DNA from: Deltaproteobacteria bacterium
Lineage (GTDB): Bacteria > Desulfobacterota > Binatia > UTPRO1
Length of the DNA: 64,000 nt
Direction: 5' to 3'
Assembly (NCBI GenBank): GCA_020848745.1
Contig: JADLHM010000056.1
Location: forward strand, 62,001 to 126,000
The notes beneath the pieces are model-generated. The model was not told the DNA's origin and did no database searches. It saw nothing but the letters and a program-made list of their open reading frames with translations. Made by a program: the position numbers and the translations under genes. Shown piece by piece: positions 23,606-31,310 of the stretch. Every line of letters begins with the position of its first letter. The first letter of the stretch is position 1.

Positions 23606-25375
23606 TCAGGCCTCCTGCGCTTGCGGACGGAAGTCGGCGTGGTAGCCGTGCGGGCTGTAGTCGTACGGGCCCCGGTACACGACCGGATCGTGGAGGAAGT
23701 TGCCGTGCGGCGGCGGCGAGGGCGCCTCCCACTCGAGGGTCGTCGCCTTCCAGGGGTTCTTGTCGACGGCTTTTCCGCCGCGGATGCTCCAGAAGAAGTT
23801 GAGGATGAAGAGGATCTGGGCGGCGCCCATGATCCACGCCGCCCAGGACGACACGCCGTTCAGCCAGAGCACGTGCTGCCCGTGGGCGTAGCTCGCCCCG
23901 CCGTCGTAGAGCCGGCGCGAGACGCCGGCGAGGCCGATCCAGAACATCGGCATGAACACGCCGTTCATGCAGAGGAAGGTCAGCCAGAAGTGCAGCTTGC
24001 CGAGCGTCTCGTTCATCACGCGCCCGGTCGCCTTCGGGAACCAGTAGTAGATGCCCGCGAAGAAGGCCATGACGGTGCCCGGCGCCACGACGTAATGGAA
24101 GTGGCCGATCACGTAGTACGTGTCGTGGAGGTGGATGTCCGAGGAGGTCAGGCCGAGCGGTAGGCCCGTGAGGCCGCCGATCCCGAACATCGGCAGGAAC
24201 GCGAGGGCGAAGAGCATGGGCGTCGTGTAGCGGATCGACCCGCCCCAGAGGGACAGGAAGAGCGCGGTCAGGACGACGACCGACGGCACCGAGATGATCA
24301 TCGTCGTCGTCTGGAAGAAGGCCGCGATCGCGGACCCCATGCCCGTCATGAACATGTGGTGCGCCCAGACGATGAACGACATGAAGCCGAGGAAGATGAT
24401 CGAGTAGACCATCGCGGTGTAGCCCCAGAGCGGCTTCCGGGTGTTGTTCGCGAGCACCTCCGCGACGATGCCCATGGCCGGGAGGATCAGGACGTAGACC
24501 TCGGGATGGGCGAGGAACCAGAAGAGGTGCTGCCAGAGGAGCGGGTTGCCGCCGCCCGCCACGTTCAGCGGCGCGCCGCTGATGACGAGGCCGCTCGGCA
24601 GGAAGAAGCTCGAGCCCGCGATACGATCCATGAGCTGCAGGAGGGCGCCCACCTCGAGCGGGGGGAACGCCAGCAGCAGCAGGAAGGACGTCACGAACTG
24701 CGCCCACACGAAGAAGGGGAAGCGCCAGAAGCTCATCCCCATGGTGCGGAGCTGGATGGTCGTGACGATGAAGTTGATCGCGCCGAGCAGCGACGACGTG
24801 ATGATGAAGATCATCGCCACGATCCAGCCGGTCTGGCCGGGGTTGATGTTCGCGAGCGGCGAGTACGAGGTCCAGCCCGACTGCGCGGCGCCGCCCGGAA
24901 GGAAGAAGGTCGCGAGCATCATCACGCCGCCCACGAAAAAGAACTGGTAGCTCATCATGTTGAGGCGCGGGAACGCCATGTCCTTGGCGCCGATCTGGAG
25001 CGGCAGCACGTAGTTGCCGAAGCCGCCGACGCCGAGGGGCACGACGCCGAGGAAGACCATGATCGTGCCGTGCATGGCGCCGAGCTCATTGTAGAAGTCG
25101 GGCGTCATGACCCCGCCCGGCATGCGCGCCTCGCCGAACCAGGAGCCGATGAGCGGCAGCGGCTGGCCCGGATAGGCGAGCTGCCAGCGCATCAGCATCA
25201 TCAGCGTGAAGCCGAACATCAGGAAGAAGAGCGCGGTCACGGCGTACTGGATCCCGATCGTCTTGTGGTCGGTCGAGAACACGTACGTGCCGAGGAACCC
25301 GGGCGCGTGATGGCCGTGCCCGTCGTCGTGCGCCTCCGCGTGCTCGCGGGCGGGGGAGTCGTGTCGTGCGTCCAT
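23606..25375 (-). CDS. coxA: Cytochrome c oxidase subunit I (CoxA/CtaD)
   Basis: The start ATG 25375 opens a His-rich leader before the first helix, giving 589 residues and 12 to 13 helices. All metal ligands are visible: His102 (AMHGTIM) and His427 for low-spin heme, His425 in GHFHYV for the high-spin heme, and His290, His339 and His340 for CuB. HPEVY supplies the His-Tyr cross-link with Tyr294, which marks an A-type oxidase. The usual phrase FFGHPEVY reads FLAHPEVY. It reduces oxygen to water and pumps protons. RBS and 73-nt spacing separate it from the cupredoxin gene upstream. Confidence 0.96.
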   Translation of the reverse strand: MDARHDSPAREHAEAHDDGHGHHAPGFLGTYVFSTDHKTIGIQYAVTALFFLMFGFTLMMLMRWQLAYPGQPLPLIGSWFGEARMPGGVMTPDFYNELGAMHGTIMVFLGVVPLGVGGFGNYVLPLQIGAKDMAFPRLNMMSYQFFFVGGVMMLATFFLPGGAAQSGWTSYSPLANINPGQTGWIVAMIFIITSSLLGAINFIVTTIQLRTMGMSFWRFPFFVWAQFVTSFLLLLAFPPLEVGALLQLMDRIAGSSFFLPSGLVISGAPLNVAGGGNPLLWQHLFWFLAHPEVYVLILPAMGIVAEVLANNTRKPLWGYTAMVYSIIFLGFMSFIVWAHHMFMTGMGSAIAAFFQTTTMIISVPSVVVLTALFLSLWGGSIRYTTPMLFALAFLPMFGIGGLTGLPLGLTSSDIHLHDTYYVIGHFHYVVAPGTVMAFFAGIYYWFPKATGRVMNETLGKLHFWLTFLCMNGVFMPMFWIGLAGVSRRLYDGGASYAHGQHVLWLNGVSSWAAWIMGAAQILFILNFFWSIRGGKAVDKNPWKATTLEWEAPSPPPHGNFLHDPVVYRGPYDYSPHGYHADFRPQAQEA

Positions 25376-25448
25376 GCGATCCGCTCCTGTTCCCTGAGTC
25401 GGGCGGGGCGCCCGCGTCCGCCGCGGACGCCCCGCATCGACCACGTGC

Positions 25449-26201
25449 TCAGTTGCCGCCGGGGGCGCTGAACTTGAAGTCGACCGTCTTGCTCTCGCCG
25501 TCGGCGACCGTGACCTTCTCGACCTTGGAGCCGAGCTTTTCGTGCCAGGCCTCGATCTCGTAGGTGCCGGCGGGGAGGTCGCCGTCGAGCTTGTACTTGC
25601 CGTCCTCCTTGGTGACCGCGAAGTACGGGTGCTCGAAGATCGAGACGTGCGCGGTCATCCACGGGTGGACGTCGCACTTCACCTGGAACGGCGTCACCTC
25701 CACCTTGTCGAACGTGTGCTCGGCGCTCTTGCGGGTCGCCGGCATCGCCATGTTGAACTGGCCGTTCACCTTCGGGAGCGCGTGGACGTTGTGGAGCACG
25801 CCGTCCGAGTTCAGCACCTTGAGCGGCTGGCCGACCTGCAACGCGAACACGTGCGGCTTGTACTGACAGCCGCTCTGATCCATCACGAACGCCTCTTTCG
25901 GCGCGGGGTACGTCTTGCCCGCCGGAAGGCCGCTCTTCACCGACACGATGATGTTGCCCATCGTGTTGCCGGAGCCGAGCACGAGCATCTCGTTGGCGAC
26001 CGGGCTCGAGTGTTTCGCGGCGCACGCCGGGTCGGCGTCCATGGCGAGCGGCTTCAGGTTGGGAACTTTGCCTTCGTACGTGATGGTGCCGGTGACGGTG
26101 GCGCCGGCGAAAGCCGTCGACGCGGCAAGAGCAACGAGCAGCCCGCTGGCGATGAGCAGCCCACCGGCCAGGCCGCGCCCGAACATCTTCGAATGACCCA
26201 T
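25449..26201 (-). CDS. Periplasmic cupredoxin-like protein
   Basis: The protein has 250 residues. An AGGAGG site lies just upstream of ATG 26201. A signal peptide (to about residue 32, STAFAG) is followed by a beta domain with a probable type-1 copper site: His in LHNVHAL, then Cys, His and Met in CDVHPWM (about residues 175-185). The last 60 residues look like a carboxypeptidase-regulatory-like beta domain (DGDLPAGTYEIEAWHEKLG). Similar proteins are often annotated as carboxypeptidase-regulatory-like or methylamine-utilisation-like. Placed between actF and coxA, it may carry electrons from alternative complex III to the CuA site of CoxB. Confidence 0.75.
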   Translation of the reverse strand: MGHSKMFGRGLAGGLLIASGLLVALAASTAFAGATVTGTITYEGKVPNLKPLAMDADPACAAKHSSPVANEMLVLGSGNTMGNIIVSVKSGLPAGKTYPAPKEAFVMDQSGCQYKPHVFALQVGQPLKVLNSDGVLHNVHALPKVNGQFNMAMPATRKSAEHTFDKVEVTPFQVKCDVHPWMTAHVSIFEHPYFAVTKEDGKYKLDGDLPAGTYEIEAWHEKLGSKVEKVTVADGESKTVDFKFSAPGGN

Positions 26202-26236
26202 GTGATCCTCCTCGAGAGAAGTGTGAAGGGTGAAGC

Positions 26237-27436
26237 TCAGACGTTTTCGAACGAAAGCGATTCGGAGAGCCGCGGATCCCCGAGGGGCACCAGTGCCCGC
26301 CGGCTCGATACCCACCCGATCGCCGCGAGGAAGACGCCGCCGACCGCGCAGAACGCGCCGACGTCGATCAGCCCGAGCCGCGCGCCTTCGTGGTGCAGCA
26401 CCGGCATGACGGCCCAGTGGAGATCGAGGAAATGCATCGACAGCTGCCACACCGCCGCGACGACGAGCAGGCCGGAATTGCGCTTCACGGCTCGGGGCAT
26501 GAGGAAGAAGAAGGGGACGAGGAAGTGCCCGCCGGCGAGGAGCACGCCGATCGACTGCCACGATCCGACCTGCCGCTTCATGTAGTAGATCGTCTCCTCG
26601 GGGACGTTCGCATACCAGATCAGGAAGTACTGGGAGAAGGCGATGTAGGTCCAGAAGATCGTGAAGCCGAAGAGCAGCTTGCCGACGTCGTGCAGGTGCT
26701 CGACCGTGACGACGCCGCGAAGCGCGCCCTGCGCGTAGGCGAAGTGGACCAGGAGGATCACGAAGGAGAAGATCGCGACGACCGCCCCCGAGAAGAAGTA
26801 GACGCCGTACATCGTCGAGTACCATGCGGGCTCGAGGGACATCATCCAGTCGATCGCGGCGAAGCTCGTGGTGAGCGCGAAGACGACGATGCCGATCGGC
26901 GCGGCTCCGCGCAGACGCGCGCTGATCCGCTCGTCGCCGCTCTGGTCCTGTTTCTGCGACTGGGTGGAGAAGAAGATCGCGAGGACGCTCCACGCCGTGA
27001 AGTAGAAGATCGCGCGGAGGAACCAGAAGCCCTCGTTCAGGAAGGGCGCCTTCCCTTGGAGGAGCGGGCTCTTGGCGACCTCCTCCGGACGGGTCCACTC
27101 GTAGAGCTCGTGGCGTCCGAGCCAGATCGGGACGAAGAGGAGCGCGAAGACGGGCAGCGTCGCCATGACGTTCTCGACGACCCGGCGGAGCGACACGCCC
27201 CAGGCGGCGCGGGTCACGGCGAGGGTCAGCACGAAGAAGAGGCCCCCGAGGGCGATGCTGAGGAAGTACAGATAGGCGACCAGCCAGGAGAAATAGAACT
27301 GCGGGGTGCCGCCCGCGAGCCCGGCCGACACGCCGGTCCCGATGATCGCCAGCGCCGCCCCGGCGCCCGTCAGCCGCGCGAACGCGCGGCCGCCGTGCCG
27401 GGCGGGGTCGATCGCGACCGGCGGAGCGTGGCTCAC
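26237..27436 (-). CDS. actF: Alternative complex III subunit ActF (NrfD-like membrane subunit)
   Basis: The start is GTG 27436, overlapping the actD stop by four bases; product 399 residues. About ten transmembrane helices are visible, with WLVAYLYFLSIALGGLFFV near the N terminus, FAAIDWMMSLEPAWYSTMYG in the centre and HFLDLHWAVMPVLH near the end. The DWxMSLEP segment is typical of ActF. It is the second NrfD-like subunit and shares the quinol-side membrane domain with ActC. Confidence 0.88.
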   Translation of the reverse strand: MSHAPPVAIDPARHGGRAFARLTGAGAALAIIGTGVSAGLAGGTPQFYFSWLVAYLYFLSIALGGLFFVLTLAVTRAAWGVSLRRVVENVMATLPVFALLFVPIWLGRHELYEWTRPEEVAKSPLLQGKAPFLNEGFWFLRAIFYFTAWSVLAIFFSTQSQKQDQSGDERISARLRGAAPIGIVVFALTTSFAAIDWMMSLEPAWYSTMYGVYFFSGAVVAIFSFVILLVHFAYAQGALRGVVTVEHLHDVGKLLFGFTIFWTYIAFSQYFLIWYANVPEETIYYMKRQVGSWQSIGVLLAGGHFLVPFFFLMPRAVKRNSGLLVVAAVWQLSMHFLDLHWAVMPVLHHEGARLGLIDVGAFCAVGGVFLAAIGWVSSRRALVPLGDPRLSESLSFENV

Positions 27437-28008
27437 GAGGCCGCGCCCTCGCGCCGGCGCACCAGCTGGACACGCGTCGCGCCGGTGCCGCTGAGCAGCC
27501 GCTCGGTGGCCGCCGCGTCGAACTTCGGATCCCAGGCCTCTACCGAGATGAAGAATCCGTCGTCGGTGACCTTCTCGAAGCGCTCGGCGCCGAAGAGGGG
27601 ATGGAAGAGCATCGGCAGCTTGTTGAAGGCGAACATGCCGAAGACCGTCGCCAGGGCCGCGAGGAGCACGCCGCACTCGAACGTGATCGGCACGTAGGGC
27701 TGCCAGTTGAAGAGCGGCTTGCCGCTGATGACCATCGGGTAGGCGATCGCGTTCGCCCAGAGCTGGAGCGCCATCCCGCCGACCGCGCCGCCGACGCCGA
27801 AGGTGAGGGCCACGTAGGGGAGGCGCGAGCGCCCGAGCCCCATCGCCTTCTCGATGCCGTGGACCGGGAAGGGCGAGTGGGCGTCCCATTTTTCGTAGCC
27901 CGCGTCGCGGACCTTCTCGCAGGCGCGGAAGAGCGCGCCCGCCGAGTCGTACTCGGCGAGGAGGCCGAAGTAGTCGCCTTCCGGGAAGAGCCGCGGAACG
28001 AGGCCCAT
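27433..28008 (-). CDS. actD: Alternative complex III subunit ActD (DUF3341)
   Basis: The product has 191 residues from ATG 28008 (one-base overlap with the actC stop). The N-terminal part is soluble (ACEKVRDAGYEKWDAHSPFPVHGI, a DUF3341 hallmark). Two transmembrane helices follow at about 60-80 and 92-115, and a C-terminal cytoplasmic domain has the signature DGFFISVEAWDPKFD. It is a structural subunit of the ACIII membrane arm. Confidence 0.9.
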   Translation of the reverse strand: MGLVPRLFPEGDYFGLLAEYDSAGALFRACEKVRDAGYEKWDAHSPFPVHGIEKAMGLGRSRLPYVALTFGVGGAVGGMALQLWANAIAYPMVISGKPLFNWQPYVPITFECGVLLAALATVFGMFAFNKLPMLFHPLFGAERFEKVTDDGFFISVEAWDPKFDAAATERLLSGTGATRVQLVRRREGAAS

Positions 28009-29447
28009 CAGCGCGCGCCCTCCGGTGCGAGCCGGCCGGCTATCGCCGGCGTCGCGTGACGCCCGCCCGCGTGGTGCGGGTCGGCCGCGGGCAGCACGGA
28101 CTTCACCTCGGCCGCGGCGACCACCGGCAGGAAGCGGACGAACAGGCAGAACATCGTGAAGAAGAGGCCGAAGCTTCCGATCAGCAGCATCACGTCCCAG
28201 ATCGTCGGGTAGAACATGCCCCACGACGACGGCAAGAAATCGCGGTGGAGCGACGTCACGATGATGACGAAGCGCTCGAACCACATGCCGATGTTCACGA
28301 AGATCGAGACGATGAAGTGGATGACGATGCTGGTGCGGGCGCGCTTGAACCAGAAGACCTGGGGCGAGAGCACGTTGCAGGTGATCATCGTCCAGTAGGC
28401 CCACCAGTACGGCCCGAAGGCGCGGTTGATGAAGGTGAACTGCTCGTAGGGGTTCCGGCTGAACCACGCGATGAAGAACTCCATCGCGTAGGCGTAGCCG
28501 ACGATCGACCCCGTCAGGAGCATGATCCGCGCCATGCGGTCGAAGTGGAACGCCGTGAGAATGTGCTCGAGGCCGAGCGCCTTGCGGGTGATCACCATCA
28601 GCGTGACCACCATCGCGAAGCCGGAGAAGATGGCGCCCGCGACGAAGTACGGCGGGAAGATCGTCGTGTGCCAGCCAGGGAGCTGCGCGACCGCGAAGTC
28701 CATCGAGACGATCGAGTGCACGGAGAGCACGAGCGGCGTCGCGATGCCCGCGAGGATGAGGTACGCCATCTCGTAGTGCTGCCAGTTGCGCGCCGAGCCG
28801 CGCCAGCCGAGCGCGAAGAAGCCGTACGCGTAGCGGCGGATCTTGGTGGTGGCGCGGTCGCGCAGCGTCGCGAGATCCGGGATGAGGCCGACGTACCAGA
28901 AGAGCGCCGACACCGTGCCGTAGGTCGAGACCGCGAAGAAGTCCCAGAGGAGCGGGCTCCGGAAACCGGGCCACGTGCCCATCTGGTTCGGAAGCGGCGC
29001 CATCCAGTACGCGAGCCACGGGCGGCCGATGTGGATGCCCGGGAAGAGGAGCGCGCACATGACGGCGAAGATCGTCATCGCTTCCGCGGCGCGGTTGATC
29101 GACGTGCGCCACTTCTGCCGGAAGAGGAACAGGACCGCGGAGATCAGCGTGCCGGCGTGGCCGATGCCGATCCAGAAGACGAAGTTCGTGATGTCGAACG
29201 CCCACCCGACCGGCTGATTGAGGCCCCAGATCCCGATGCCCTCCCACACCAGCCAGGCGACGGAAAGGCCGAGGAGGCCCAGCATGGCGAGCGACGGCAG
29301 GAAGAAGAACCACCACGCGAGCGGCGTGGCGCGCTCCGCGGGTCGTGCGACGGCTTCGGTGATGGAGTGGAAATCGTGTCCGCCGAGGATCAGGGGAGCC
29401 CGGCCGACGACTGGTTCGTGGGAGACGTTGTCAATGACTTCCATCAT
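28008..29447 (-). CDS. actC: Alternative complex III subunit ActC (NrfD-like, quinol site)
   Basis: The protein has 479 residues with about ten helices. Recognisable parts are [27 protein letters not shown], the internal [30 protein letters not shown] and [14 protein letters not shown]. These belong to the NrfD/PsrC superfamily, and ActC forms the quinol-oxidising site facing ActB. The C terminus is Ala/His/Pro rich. It starts 74 nt after the SCO gene. Confidence 0.93.
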   Translation of the reverse strand: MMEVIDNVSHEPVVGRAPLILGGHDFHSITEAVARPAERATPLAWWFFFLPSLAMLGLLGLSVAWLVWEGIGIWGLNQPVGWAFDITNFVFWIGIGHAGTLISAVLFLFRQKWRTSINRAAEAMTIFAVMCALLFPGIHIGRPWLAYWMAPLPNQMGTWPGFRSPLLWDFFAVSTYGTVSALFWYVGLIPDLATLRDRATTKIRRYAYGFFALGWRGSARNWQHYEMAYLILAGIATPLVLSVHSIVSMDFAVAQLPGWHTTIFPPYFVAGAIFSGFAMVVTLMVITRKALGLEHILTAFHFDRMARIMLLTGSIVGYAYAMEFFIAWFSRNPYEQFTFINRAFGPYWWAYWTMITCNVLSPQVFWFKRARTSIVIHFIVSIFVNIGMWFERFVIIVTSLHRDFLPSSWGMFYPTIWDVMLLIGSFGLFFTMFCLFVRFLPVVAAAEVKSVLPAADPHHAGGRHATPAIAGRLAPEGAR

Positions 29448-29520
29448 GACGAACCGATGACCGCGCGTAGCACTACAAAAACATTCGGCCGAGGGTCAAG
29501 AGTTTCTCACGGCGTGCTTC

Positions 29521-30171
29521 TCATCGTGCGCGCGATGCCTCGTGCTCGCGCGCTTCCTTCAGCACGTGCTGCGCGCGGTGGAACACCTCGTCGATGCCGC
29601 GTTCGTCGGTGTCGTAGTAGCCGCGCACGTGACCGGTTTCGTCGACGAGCACGACCTTCGTCGTGTGCGGGATGTCGCCGTTCGCGAGCGCGGCGGTGTC
29701 GAGGCCCGGCACCTTGAACCCGGACACCAGGAGCGCGTGCAGGCGCTCGCGTGACCCGGTGAGGAGCGTCCAGCGGGCCGGATCGACGCCGTAGCGCGGC
29801 TCGGCGGCGCGCAGGACCTCGGGCGTGTCGCGCTCGGGGTCGACGGTGATGCTGACGAGGCGGACGTCCGCGACGCCACCCTCGGCGAAGCGCCGCTGGA
29901 GGTCCGCCATGCGGGCCATGACGAGCGGGCACACCGACGGACAATGGGTGAAGAAGAAGCTCGCGACCCAGACCGTGCCGGCGAGCTCTGGCGTGCCGAA
30001 GGGCCTTCCCGAGGCGTCCACCAGCGTGAACGCGGGGAGCTCGCCGAGGACCGGCGGCGGCTTCGGCTCGTAGCGCAGGAACGGGCGCAGCAGCGTCACC
30101 GTGACGCAGCCGACCACGAAGGCCAGGACGTAGGGGTTGCGCCAGAGCGGCGCACGCGCTCGGGGCTCCAT
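29521..30171 (-). CDS. SCO1/SenC copper chaperone
   Basis: The protein has 216 residues. An N-terminal anchor (VLAFVVGCVTVTLLRPFL) holds a thioredoxin-fold domain with FFFTHCPSVCPLVMARM (CxxxC copper site) and the distal His in IPHTTKVVLVD. ITVDPERDTPEVL is typical of the family. SCO proteins deliver copper or reduce the Cys pair of CuA, here for CoxB. The start shares one base with the stop of the small gene before it. Confidence 0.92.
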   Translation of the reverse strand: MEPRARAPLWRNPYVLAFVVGCVTVTLLRPFLRYEPKPPPVLGELPAFTLVDASGRPFGTPELAGTVWVASFFFTHCPSVCPLVMARMADLQRRFAEGGVADVRLVSITVDPERDTPEVLRAAEPRYGVDPARWTLLTGSRERLHALLVSGFKVPGLDTAALANGDIPHTTKVVLVDETGHVRGYYDTDERGIDEVFHRAQHVLKEAREHEASRAR

Positions 30172-30446
30172 CAGGCGCGCGTCAGCTTCTCGAGGACGGC
30201 GGCGTACTTGTACTGCCGGAGGTTCTGGCGGGCGTTCAGGAGGATGAGGACGATCAGGGCGATCCGGGCGCCGAGCGGGAAGGAGGGGTCGTGGAGGCGT
30301 GCCCACCCGTAGAAGAGGGCGAGACCGGCCGCGATCACGACCCCGGCGATCGCGAGTGTCCGGAACACCCGCTTCCGGCGCACGGCCCGCGCGGCGAAGG
30401 CGCGCTCGGCGTCGTTCAGGGGACCGATCGCGTGCGCCTCCGTCAT
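30171..30446 (-). CDS. Small membrane protein at head of the oxidase operon
   Basis: The product has 91 residues: a charged N-terminal third (NDAERAFAARAVRRKRVFR), a helix (LAIAGVVIAAGLALFYGW), a short loop and a second helix (IALIVLILLNAR). The tail is basic (RQNLRQYKYAAVLEKL). Not recognised. It opens the leftward respiratory cluster and is coupled to the SCO gene by a TGATG overlap. Confidence 0.6.
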   Translation of the reverse strand: MTEAHAIGPLNDAERAFAARAVRRKRVFRTLAIAGVVIAAGLALFYGWARLHDPSFPLGARIALIVLILLNARQNLRQYKYAAVLEKLTRA

Positions 30447-30662
30447 GGGGCGAGCTTCTGGCAGACCACCCGACGCATTGCCAGCCGGGATCGATGGCGA
30501 TGACCGATGTCGTCCGAGACGGTGATTCTTGACCTCTTCGCGCCGCCTGCGCTACAGCACGCCGCGAATGCTGCGCGGCTGATCCCTGAGCAGAGCAGAG
30601 CGAACGTCAACGGAAGTCCTCAGACCGCGCGAGTCTTCGGGCGGGGAGTCGGGTGCAGGCCG
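30447..30662. promoter_or_regulatory. Divergent control region of the two respiratory operons
   Basis: These 216 bases separate the leftward (SCO-Act-Cox) and rightward (ActA-ActB-...) clusters and should hold both promoters. The region is less GC-rich than its surroundings in places. The short direct repeat AGCAGAGCAGAGCG lies near 30590. No clear regulator palindrome was found. Confidence 0.6.
30529..30558 (+). promoter_or_regulatory. Possible sigma70-type promoter for actA
   Basis: TTGACC (30529-30534) and TACAGC (30553-30558) are spaced by 18 bases on the plus strand, about 105 bases before the actA GTG. The -10 element is a weak match. Sequence resemblance is the only support. Confidence 0.3.
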
Positions 30663-31310
30663 GTGGCGCAAATATTTCCCGAGCGGGCGAACAACCTACC
30701 TCTGGCGGTGGCGGTCGGCGCTCCGCTCGGCCTGCTCGGCGTCGTGGCGTTCGTCTGGTACTTCTTCTCGCCCTGGTACACGCAGGTCGGGTATCAGCCG
30801 CATCAGCCCGTCGCGTATAGCCACAAGCTCCACGCCGGCGACATGGAGATCAACTGCCGCTACTGCCACGCGGCGGTCGAGACGTCCGCGGTCGCGTCCG
30901 TCCCGCCGACGCAGGTGTGCATGAACTGCCACCAGCTCGCGAAGAAGGACAGCCCGCTCCTCCAGCCGATCCGCGACAGCGTGACGAGCCATCAGCCGAT
31001 GGAGTGGGTGCGGATCCACGAGCTCGCCGACTACGTCTACTTCAACCACGCGGCGCACCTGCACGCGGGGGTGGGGTGTGTCGAGTGTCACGGCCGGATC
31101 GACCAGATGGAAGTGGTCCGCCAGGAACAGCCGCTCAGCATGGGCTGGTGCCTCGAGTGCCACCGCGACCCGGGGCCGCACCTTCGACCGCCGGATCAGG
31201 TGACGAACATGCGGTGGACGCCGTCGGCCACCCATGCCGAGCTCGCCGCGCGATGGATCTCCGAGCGCAAGATCGCGCCGCCGACCGATTGCTGGGGGTG
31301 TCATCGGTGA
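30663..31310 (+). CDS. actA: Alternative complex III subunit ActA (pentaheme cytochrome c)
   Basis: From GTG 30663 the product has 215 residues. A single N-terminal transmembrane anchor (LAVAVGAPLGLLGVVAFVWYFF) is followed by a periplasmic domain. Five heme sites are present: CRYCH, CMNCH, CVECH, CLECH and CWGCH. Additional His residues (YSHKLHAG, YFNHAAHLH) can serve as distal ligands, as in the multiheme fold of ActA. It takes electrons from the Fe-S subunit ActB and hands them on through ActE. The stop overlaps the actB start (GTGA). Confidence 0.95.
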   Translation: MAQIFPERANNLPLAVAVGAPLGLLGVVAFVWYFFSPWYTQVGYQPHQPVAYSHKLHAGDMEINCRYCHAAVETSAVASVPPTQVCMNCHQLAKKDSPLLQPIRDSVTSHQPMEWVRIHELADYVYFNHAAHLHAGVGCVECHGRIDQMEVVRQEQPLSMGWCLECHRDPGPHLRPPDQVTNMRWTPSATHAELAARWISERKIAPPTDCWGCHR

